A stretch of 39,306 nucleotides of DNA, taken from positions 1-39,306 of the forward strand of contig JANQKV010000009.1 in the NCBI GenBank assembly GCA_028280945.1. The letters are read 5' to 3'. The translations under genes were made by a program, and so were the position numbers. A model generated the notes under the pieces. It did no database searches, was not told the DNA's origin, and saw nothing but the letters and a program-made list of their open reading frames with translations. Below, one piece after another: positions 1-5,741 of this stretch; the stretch's first letter is position 1, and each line of letters opens with the position of its first letter. This DNA is from Opitutaceae bacterium (GTDB lineage Bacteria > Verrucomicrobiota > Verrucomicrobiia > Opitutales > Opitutaceae).

Positions 1-117
1 CTTCCACAACTACCGCATCCGCGTCATCGCACAATGCGGTTAACCTCCCTCCCTAAAAATGCCTCTCCGCAGCAATCCCCCACTTTTTGGTGTAGACCCT
101 GTAGACCCCGGACGAAG

Positions 118-194
118 TGGCGGGATGGACGGGACTCGAACCCGCGGCCTTCTGCGTGACAGGCAGACGCTCTAACCAACTGAGCTACCACCCC
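118..194 (-). tRNA. tRNA-Asp (anticodon GTC)
   Basis: On the minus strand the sequence folds as a full cloverleaf. The 7-bp acceptor stem GGGGTGG/CCATCCC has one G-T pair. The D arm is GCTC/GAGC with a normal GG-containing loop. The anticodon stem TCTGC/GCAGA encloses loop CTGTCAC, giving anticodon GTC. The T arm has the canonical TTCGAGT loop. The discriminator is G and the CCA end is encoded (118-120). Confidence 0.97.
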
Positions 195-269
195 AAAGGG
201 GAAAGGGAGCGAGACCGTAGAATTCGTCTCAGGCAAGTCAAGCGCTCATCGGGAGAATTATTTTTTCGC

Positions 270-794
270 TCAGAATTCCCCGCCCCGCACACGATTCCAT
301 TGCTCCTTTTCACCGGCCAAACCGCAGAGTTCCAAACCGCTGGCAATCTCCTCGAGTTCAGGTTCACGCACGTCGTGATTGGGATCGCCGGGAAGCTCGG
401 GCCTGACCTCCCGCGCCAGTGCCCAGCAAGCCCACGCCCGCCATTGGCGCAACTCCTTGCGGGGTTCGTTCATGCGATCGGCGTAATGCTGGAAATGCAC
501 CCGCGGGTTGCCGCAAAAAAGATCCCTTGGCACTTCGCGCATGATCCAAGCCATCGCGGCGTAAGGCATGGGCCAGGATCCCACCACCGGATCGGACATG
601 CTGATGTCGGCTCCCATGGCCCGATCGAGGCAGAGCAAAGCCCGGGCGGGTTGGCGAATCCACCAAAGATAGTGTCCGTATTCAAGGCAGGTGCCGTAGA
701 ACCCGGGGCCACGACGGTCGCCATGCGATTGATAAATTCGCCAATCCATCTTTGCGCGGGGAGTCGGCAAATGGGGGCACGGTGGCAAATTCAT
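270..794 (-). CDS. Hypothetical protein, Trp- and Arg-rich, 174 aa
   Basis: I do not recognise a family. The frame is open for 284 codons, but only the part from the ATG at 794 (M-N-L-P-P) looks like protein; the upstream part runs antisense through the acyltransferase gene. A later ATG at 749 (M-D-W-R-I-Y) is an alternative start. The sequence is soluble and rich in Trp, Arg, Pro and His, with segments such as CLEYGHYLWWIRQPARALLCLD and an acidic Glu-rich stretch near residues 140-155. There is no signal peptide or membrane segment. It diverges from the DUF374-type acyltransferase that begins at 887, leaving 92 bp for both promoters. It is probably a lineage-restricted cytoplasmic protein; function is unknown. 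Confidence 0.6.
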   Translation of the reverse strand: MNLPPCPHLPTPRAKMDWRIYQSHGDRRGPGFYGTCLEYGHYLWWIRQPARALLCLDRAMGADISMSDPVVGSWPMPYAAMAWIMREVPRDLFCGNPRVHFQHYADRMNEPRKELRQWRAWACWALAREVRPELPGDPNHDVREPELEEIASGLELCGLAGEKEQWNRVRGGEF

Positions 795-886
795 CGGTCG
801 GGGGTGAGGCAAGGGATCTGATGCGTCAACCCCGCCCATTGGAAAGAAGGCTTGGCGGACCGCACCCGTTGACCGAAAAACCCAAC

Positions 887-1555
887 ATGTCCTCCGATCC
901 CAAACCCAAGGCTGCCGCCTATGAAATCCAGGGTTGGCAACGCGTCGGGTTGTGGGTGTTGGGCACGCTGATTCGCATCTGGTCGCGAACCATCCGTATC
1001 CGCATGGCCCCGGAGGACCGGCAGGTCTTTTCCCAGACGGATGTGCCGGTGGCACTCGTGATCTGGCACAATCGTCTGTTCTTGAGCGCGGAATCCATTC
1101 GGCGATTTCGGGGCGGCAAACCATTTCACGGCATCGTCAGCGCGAGCAAGGACGGTGCCTGGTTGGTTGGTTTTTTTGAACTGATGGGCATCAAAGCCAT
1201 TCGCGGCTCTTCGAGCTGGGGCGCCCGCGAGGCGGCCAACGCCATGATCAAGACCGCCCGATCGGGCCTGGATATAGGAATCACCCCGGATGGTCCCCGA
1301 GGACCCATTTACGAGTTTAAACCCGGAGGCCTGATCATCACGCGGCGCGCCAAAGTGCCGATGCTTCTGGTTGGCATGCAATTCAACCGGGTCAAACAGC
1401 TGCGCAGTTGGGACCGGTTTATCGTGCCGTGGCCATTCTCCTCCATGACAATGAAGTGCCAGAAAGTGATGCCGGAAGACCTGCCCAAAGACCGTCATGA
1501 AGCGACCGCCGAACTCGAACGTCGAATGCGCGAAGTAAACGGGACTCGGCAATAG
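887..1555 (+). CDS. DUF374-type lysophospholipid acyltransferase family protein
   Basis: A 222-residue protein of the DUF374 group of the LPLAT acyltransferases, which transfer acyl chains to lipid acceptors at the inner membrane. It has a short hydrophobic N-terminal stretch (about residues 18-33), the catalytic-type block with WHNRL (60-64) and S-A-S-K-D-G (85-90), and the diagnostic TPDGPRGP motif (133-140). The block differs from the HxxxxD motif of PlsC-type enzymes, as is usual for DUF374. The ATG at 887 is chosen because the upstream extension is low-quality sequence overlapping the divergent gene. Its acceptor cannot be told from sequence; a lipid A-like or other envelope lipid is plausible. 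A separate classical PlsC lies at 27165. Confidence 0.88.
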   Translation: MSSDPKPKAAAYEIQGWQRVGLWVLGTLIRIWSRTIRIRMAPEDRQVFSQTDVPVALVIWHNRLFLSAESIRRFRGGKPFHGIVSASKDGAWLVGFFELMGIKAIRGSSSWGAREAANAMIKTARSGLDIGITPDGPRGPIYEFKPGGLIITRRAKVPMLLVGMQFNRVKQLRSWDRFIVPWPFSSMTMKCQKVMPEDLPKDRHEATAELERRMREVNGTRQ

Positions 1556-1587
1556 AAGATCGATTCGGCATCGGCCGGAGAATCCCC

Positions 1588-1616
1588 AAAAAAAACGCCC
1601 CGGCAAACCGGGGCGT
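1588..1616 (-). terminator. Rho-independent terminator of the H1-like gene
   Basis: A perfect 9-bp stem, ACGCCCCGG/CCGGGGCGT, with a CAAA loop lies at 1595-1616. Read on the minus strand it is followed by a run of eight T (1588-1595 on the plus strand as A). It sits 27 bp beyond the stop of the leftward gene at 1644. There is no T run on the plus side, so it serves the minus-strand gene. Confidence 0.85.
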
Positions 1617-1643
1617 GATTCGAGTGTGAAGGATGGCCGAGAC

Positions 1644-2153
1644 TTAGAAAGCCGGCGCCAGGACAACCTCACTGCCCGGATCGGCCACGTAGTCTTCTCC
1701 CGCACTCCAGCTCAGGTCATTGACCAGGAACTTGAAGACAACCGGCGATTTCGCACCGGAAATCGTGGCTGACCAGGTGTCGTCGTCGACGCTGTTCATC
1801 GGCACGCCGGCATCCCAGGAAAGTCCCGGACCTTCGCCACGGAGGAACAGGGTGTTGCCAAAACCGATATCAATCTTGGCGGTGATTACGGTCTTACTGG
1901 CCGCCGCGGTTTTCTTTTTCGCGGGAGCTTTTTTGGTGGTGGCCTTCTTGGCTACGGCCTTTTTGGTCACCGCCTTCTTGGCTGGGACAGCAGCCTTTTT
2001 TGTCGCGGTGACCTTCTTGGTCGCAGTTTTTTTCTTGGCGGGAGCAGCCGTTTTCTTGGCCGCCGCCGATTTCTTGACTGTCGCCTTCTTTGGGGCGGCA
2101 GCCTTTTTGGCCCGTGGGGCGGCGGGCGTGGTGGACTTCGTGCTCTTGCTCAT
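1644..2153 (-). CDS. Histone H1-like Lys/Ala-rich protein with C-terminal starch-binding-like domain
   Basis: The 169-residue product has two unlike halves. Residues 1-88 are almost only Lys, Ala, Thr, Pro and Val in AKK/TKK/PAKK repeats, like bacterial histone H1-like DNA-binding tails. Residues 89-169 form a compact beta-rich domain with TLFLRGEGPGLSWDAG, VVFKFLVND and a DYVADPG turn, resembling the CBM20/CBM48 starch- or glycogen-binding fold. The resemblance is recalled from family patterns and was not searched. The start ATG at 2153 opens the basic tail directly. A strong terminator follows the stop. The protein could condense DNA, or the basic tail could hold polyanions while the C-terminal domain binds glycan. 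The basic tail is certain, the CBM reading moderate. Confidence 0.85.
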   Translation of the reverse strand: MSKSTKSTTPAAPRAKKAAAPKKATVKKSAAAKKTAAPAKKKTATKKVTATKKAAVPAKKAVTKKAVAKKATTKKAPAKKKTAAASKTVITAKIDIGFGNTLFLRGEGPGLSWDAGVPMNSVDDDTWSATISGAKSPVVFKFLVNDLSWSAGEDYVADPGSEVVLAPAF

Positions 2154-2363
2154 TGTGATGGTTTGATGGTTTGAGTTTACGACTCAGGTCCTGCTTTGGA
2201 CCACGGATCGCGAGGCGGGCAAGAGCAAATCCAAGACCAAACCTCGAATTTATGACGGATTTTCATGGCTGTCACATTAGGCCGGCCTCGCGGGCTCAGA
2301 TCAAAAAAGGGGTTTACTCCCCGCCCCTTCCGCAGCAAAACGGCCCTCCCATGGTTGGAATAC

Positions 2364-2439
2364 GGGGCTGTAGCTCAGTCGATAGAGCGCTTCGTTCGCA
2401 ATGAAGAGGTCAGGGGTTTGATTCCCCTCAGCTCCACCA
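2364..2439 (+). tRNA. tRNA-Ala (anticodon CGC)
   Basis: A complete 76-nt cloverleaf. The acceptor is GGGGCTG/CAGCTCC with one G-T pair, the D stem GCTC/GAGC, and the anticodon stem CTTCG/TGAAG around TTCGCAA, giving anticodon CGC. The variable region is AGGTC, the T stem AGGGG/CCCCT, the discriminator A, and CCA is encoded. The D loop reads AGTCGATA (A instead of G at position 19) and the T loop TTTGATT (T instead of C at position 56). The two changes compensate each other. The GIY-YIG repeat unit begins 8 nt after the CCA. Confidence 0.95.
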
Positions 2440-2447
2440 GCCTTCGC

Positions 2448-2499
2448 CAAGGCTTCGGCTGGCAGGCCAGCTGAAGACGCCGGACGAAGGCTGCCCGCC
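2448..2499 (+). repeat. 52-bp direct repeat, left copy
   Basis: This 52-bp segment is identical, by direct reading, to 2801-2852. It contains short inverted repeats (GCTGGC/GCCAGC around 2459-2472). With the preceding bases it also makes the pair AGCCTTCG (2439-2446) / CGAAGGCT (2485-2492), so the left end of the unit can fold back on the tRNA terminus. It lies between tRNA-Ala and the GIY-YIG gene. Confidence 0.9.
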
Positions 2500-2555
2500 G
2501 TAGCTCTTTGAGCGAAGGAGGGCTCAGAGCTGACAACATCCAGCACTGATTTGGC

Positions 2556-2795
2556 ATGCACTACGTCTACATCATCGTTTCTCAATTGCACCCAGACCAA
2601 CGATACGTGGGTCGAACCAGCGATCTGAAAGCACGACTGACTAAACATAATGAGGGAGGATCACCTCACACCGCCAAGTTTCGGCCCTGGTTCCTCGAAA
2701 CCTACGTTGCGTTTTCGGATCCGGATAAAGCCATCCGATTTGAGCGCTACCTGAAATCCGGCTCCGGCCGGGCATTTGCCCAGCGACACTTTTGA
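2556..2795 (+). CDS. Small single-domain GIY-YIG nuclease
   Basis: The 79-residue protein is a bare GIY-YIG nuclease domain of the UvrC N-terminal/YhbQ-like type, a family that cuts DNA with one catalytic Glu and a metal ion. The GIY equivalent is YVYII (3-7) and the YIG equivalent RYVGRT (16-21). The basic HN pair is at 31-32 and the catalytic Glu is E63 in RFERYLKSG. No DNA-binding domain is attached, so target choice must come from the domain itself or a partner. The gene is enclosed by two identical 52-bp repeats (2448-2499 and 2801-2852), directly behind tRNA-Ala. This suggests a repeat-borne unit rather than a housekeeping repair gene. Confidence 0.92.
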   Translation: MHYVYIIVSQLHPDQRYVGRTSDLKARLTKHNEGGSPHTAKFRPWFLETYVAFSDPDKAIRFERYLKSGSGRAFAQRHF

Positions 2796-2800
2796 TCACT

Positions 2801-2852
2801 CAAGGCTTCGGCTGGCAGGCCAGCTGAAGACGCCGGACGAAGGCTGCCCGCC
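2801..2852 (+). repeat. 52-bp direct repeat, right copy
   Basis: Identical to 2448-2499. It starts 5 bp after the stop codon of the GIY-YIG gene. Both copies have the same orientation and are followed within 2 bp by GTAG (2500-2503 and 2855-2858). Copy-to-copy distance is 353 bp, the size of one repeat plus the nuclease gene. Confidence 0.9.
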
Positions 2853-2920
2853 ACGTAGCATCAAATCTGGTCCGGACACCGTATTGTCACAGGCGGAAGC
2901 TTGAACGGAAAACCGCGCCC

Positions 2921-3583
2921 ATGGAACGTGCCGGAGTGTCAGCCACGTCAGGATTTCACCTTGCCAAAGGCCAGTCGCAGGACGGGGTCGTCATCGGCAA
3001 TTCCTTCGACAAATACGGCTCCAAAAACCCTGCCGTGCGTTGGATGCTGCGAGGCTTCCGGGAATCGTTGTTTGGTTTGGTTGAGGAAACGAAGGCAAAG
3101 GAAGTGCACGAAGTGGGCTGTGGAGAGGGTTTTTGGACCATCGGCTTCGCCCAACACGGTCTCAGGGCACGAGGCAGTGATTTCTCCTCGGCGGTGCTGG
3201 CCATGGCGCGGGACAATGCAGACCAGTCGGGTCTGGCGATAACGTTCAAGGAGCAGAGCATTTATGATCTCTCAGCCCCCGACGACGCTGCCGAGTTGGT
3301 GGTATGCTGTGAAGTCCTCGAGCACCTCGAGGAGCCGGATCATGCCGTCAATATCCTGGCCGAACTCGCATCCCCCTACCTGATCGCCAGCGTGCCACGG
3401 GAGCCGATTTGGCGGATGCTTAACTTGGCGCGAGGAAAATACATCGCAGCCGGCGGTAATACACCCGGCCATCTGCAGCATTGGTCAACCCGTCGTTTTG
3501 TCCGCCTGCTGGAACAGCGATTTGAGGTAAAGCAGGTGCGGCAACCCCTGCCGTGGACCATGCTGCTGTGCGAGCGCCGGTAG
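2921..3583 (+). CDS. Class I SAM-dependent methyltransferase
   Basis: A 220-residue soluble methyltransferase of the Methyltransf_11/25 type. Motif I is EVGCGEGFW (64-72), the acidic residue that holds the SAM ribose is D87 (GSDFS), and the post-II region is EVLEHLEEPDHAV (131-143). The opening block NSFDKYGSKNPAVRWML is typical of methyltransferases in polysaccharide and lipid-sugar loci. It faces, end to end, the flippase-like gene and its GT2 partner (31 bp between stops), so a role in modifying a surface glycan or lipid-linked sugar is likely but unproven. The first 20 residues are poorly protein-like, and the true start may be further in, near V23. Confidence 0.88.
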   Translation: MERAGVSATSGFHLAKGQSQDGVVIGNSFDKYGSKNPAVRWMLRGFRESLFGLVEETKAKEVHEVGCGEGFWTIGFAQHGLRARGSDFSSAVLAMARDNADQSGLAITFKEQSIYDLSAPDDAAELVVCCEVLEHLEEPDHAVNILAELASPYLIASVPREPIWRMLNLARGKYIAAGGNTPGHLQHWSTRRFVRLLEQRFEVKQVRQPLPWTMLLCERR

Positions 3584-3614
3584 TTTCGGCCTGACGAAGA
3601 TGCGGTTCCTGCCG

Positions 3615-4547
3615 TCAAGGCGGAGCGGGAGCCGGGTGGTGCTTCCGCAGCAAGAAAGTACCCAGGATCAGGCTCACGGCATCCGCCACCACCATCGCCC
3701 CACGCGTCAAGACTCCCACGAACAGCAGGGCGTTCGCATCCGCGGGGCCGACGGAAAAAAGCGTTAATGTCGCCTCCCGCACGCCCAGCCCACCCGGTGC
3801 ACCAACGGCGACAAAACCCACCAGCCAAGACGCCGTAACCATCTCCCCCAATGTGATTATCGAGCGATCCACTGCGTCTCCAACAACACCCAAAAATCCT
3901 GCAAACATCATCGTGAGAAGAGTGAACAAGGCCAGAAACGAAAATCCCAGAGTGAGGATGCCCCGCACGCTCAATCGCACGGAAAACTCATCACGCCATC
4001 GGGCTGGCCAACCCTTTCGCCATGCGATCATCAGGACCCCGATGACCAAGCCTCCCAATAGCAGGATAAAGCCGAAGTTGGGGTCGACAAACGACCCCCA
4101 CCACCGCAACGAAAACACCCCGGCCAAAACGACCATACCCACCGGCTCCAGCACGGTTGCCTTCGTCGCCACCCCACGCGGCACCCCCAGCTGCTGAGCC
4201 AGGATCACCCGACTGGCAAAATGAAACACATTTCCCGGGATGTATTTGGCGATCTGCACACGCCACGAAAGTCCGATGGAGTCCCAGTAGGAAAGATTTA
4301 CCCCCTGCGCCGCAACCAACTCCCGCCACGCCACGCCAAGACACGTGTTCACCAGGATCCCCGCAATCACTGCAAAAGCGAACGGCTCCGCCAACGCAAG
4401 CGGACTGGTTGCCAGCCCATGGTTCGAGATTTCACGCCACAACACCGCTCCGATCCAACCACAACACGCCAGGGACAACCCGAGCCCCAGCGTGCGCATC
4501 GCGGTCCAACCCCACCGCCGGGCGGAATGGGTCGACACTTCACTCAT
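3615..4547 (-). CDS. Flippase-like membrane protein (LPG synthase TM domain, UPF0104)
   Basis: The 310-residue integral membrane protein has about eight hydrophobic segments. It carries the family signatures KYIPGNVFHF (101-110) and PGGLGVREATL (251-261) of the lysylphosphatidylglycerol-synthase transmembrane family, whose members are thought to flip lipids or lipid-linked sugars. There is no C-terminal aminoacyl-transfer domain, so it is not MprF. The ATG at 4547 overlaps the end of the GT2 gene by 8 nt (ATGAGTGA), so the two are translated together. A GT2 enzyme loading a polyprenyl phosphate plus a flippase-like protein is a standard pairing. The substrate is unknown. Confidence 0.9.
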   Translation of the reverse strand: MSEVSTHSARRWGWTAMRTLGLGLSLACCGWIGAVLWREISNHGLATSPLALAEPFAFAVIAGILVNTCLGVAWRELVAAQGVNLSYWDSIGLSWRVQIAKYIPGNVFHFASRVILAQQLGVPRGVATKATVLEPVGMVVLAGVFSLRWWGSFVDPNFGFILLLGGLVIGVLMIAWRKGWPARWRDEFSVRLSVRGILTLGFSFLALFTLLTMMFAGFLGVVGDAVDRSIITLGEMVTASWLVGFVAVGAPGGLGVREATLTLFSVGPADANALLFVGVLTRGAMVVADAVSLILGTFLLRKHHPAPAPP

Positions 4548-5535
4548 GCATGCGTTCCAGCTCCCGATTCGTCACCCCCAATTGGGGCTGGGATCGCACT
4601 GCCGCCTCGAGGCGAGCCAGTCGCCAGTTCGTTTTCTCCAACAATCTTCGATTCACCGAGATCAAGTCTGCCAGCAATGCCACCACCGCCAACAACAGAC
4701 CAGCCCCCATCAACAACGCCGACAAGATCACCGACTGCACATGGCCGTCCCCTTGCCCCATCAAGAAAAAGATCACAAACCGCAGGCCCAAAGCCAAACC
4801 CACGCCACCTACCAGCGCCCCCATCCACATGAAGACAGTGAGCGGTCGATAAACCACAAACATGCGCAACATCGTGAGGACCGACCGTTTCACATAGGAG
4901 CCGATGCCTTTGACCAGGCGCGAAGGCCGCGTCTCGCCATTTACCCGGATCGGCACCGACAAAACCGTCATCCCATTCTGTCCCGCCTGAATCAGCGTTT
5001 CCAAGGTGTACGTATATTGACTGAAGACATTGAGGCGCTGCGCCGCGTCACGCGTGAATGCGCGGAAGCCACTAGGCGCATCGGCCACCGACGTGCGGCT
5101 GAGAAAACGCACGACGCCGCTGCCCCACTTTTGCAGCAGCTTCTTGAGCGGCGAAAAATGCTCGATGGTGGCCACCGGACGTGCCCCCACCACGATGTCG
5201 GCCCGTCCCCGCAAGAGCGGCTCGACCAGCTTGTCGATGTCGTCAGCGCAATACTGGTTGTCTGCGTCGGTATTGACAATGATGTCGGCCCCCTGTTCGA
5301 CGGCCGCTTCCAGCCCCGCGGCGAACGCGCGGGCCAGACCCATGTTTTGCGGTAGCCGGACCACGTGATCCACCCCCACCATCGACGCGACTGCCTCCGT
5401 GTCATCGGTGCTGCCATCGTCCACCACCAGCCATTCCACCTGATCAAAACCCGCCAGCTTGCGAGGCAAATCCCGCAGCGTTGCGGGCAGACTGGCCGCC
5501 TCGTTGTAGCACGGAATCTGAATGATTAATTTCAC
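4540..5535 (-). CDS. GT2 family glycosyltransferase, DPM1/polyprenyl-phosphate type
   Basis: The 331-residue protein starts with a GT-A domain: IIQIPCYNEAASL (4-16), DDGSTDDT (39-46) for the nucleotide sugar, and the metal-binding T-D-A-D-N (89-93). A conserved PSGFRAF-like acceptor region follows. Two long hydrophobic segments lie at about 232-255 and 267-290, and a short basic tail ends the protein. This is the layout of polyprenyl-phosphate hexose synthases that load a sugar on a lipid carrier at the inner face of the membrane. It is the first gene of a two-gene leftward unit with the flippase-like protein and diverges from the 959-residue membrane protein at 5742. The sugar is unknown. 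Confidence 0.92.
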   Translation of the reverse strand: MKLIIQIPCYNEAASLPATLRDLPRKLAGFDQVEWLVVDDGSTDDTEAVASMVGVDHVVRLPQNMGLARAFAAGLEAAVEQGADIIVNTDADNQYCADDIDKLVEPLLRGRADIVVGARPVATIEHFSPLKKLLQKWGSGVVRFLSRTSVADAPSGFRAFTRDAAQRLNVFSQYTYTLETLIQAGQNGMTVLSVPIRVNGETRPSRLVKGIGSYVKRSVLTMLRMFVVYRPLTVFMWMGALVGGVGLALGLRFVIFFLMGQGDGHVQSVILSALLMGAGLLLAVVALLADLISVNRRLLEKTNWRLARLEAAVRSQPQLGVTNRELERMHE

Positions 5536-5741
5536 GCGAAGGGCAACGAACAGGGATCGGATTTTCCAAATGCTGAATCACAGGAAACCGACAATTCGGC
5601 AACGCCGGGGCCGATATCGTAACGCCTTCGGCACATAACTCCAAAATCCTCACGCGGTCGTCACACCACAGCCCTCGACCCACCTCGGCGGCTCGCTCTT
5701 GATCTCGGAGGTCCGGCTCTCGCCCACGCTTCCAGTTTGTC

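Noticed and set aside
1720-2166. 148-codon plus-strand frame with a hydrophobic Phe/Ala/Val run
   Set aside because: It is the complement of the Lys/Ala repeats of the H1-like gene, which always gives Phe/Leu/Ala-rich antisense.
2448-2852. CRISPR-like arrangement
   Set aside because: Only two repeat copies, separated by a complete nuclease gene; no spacers of uniform length and no cas genes.
4345-5355. 336-codon plus-strand frame over the GT2 gene
   Set aside because: His/Gln/Arg-rich shadow; the minus-strand GT2 has all family motifs.
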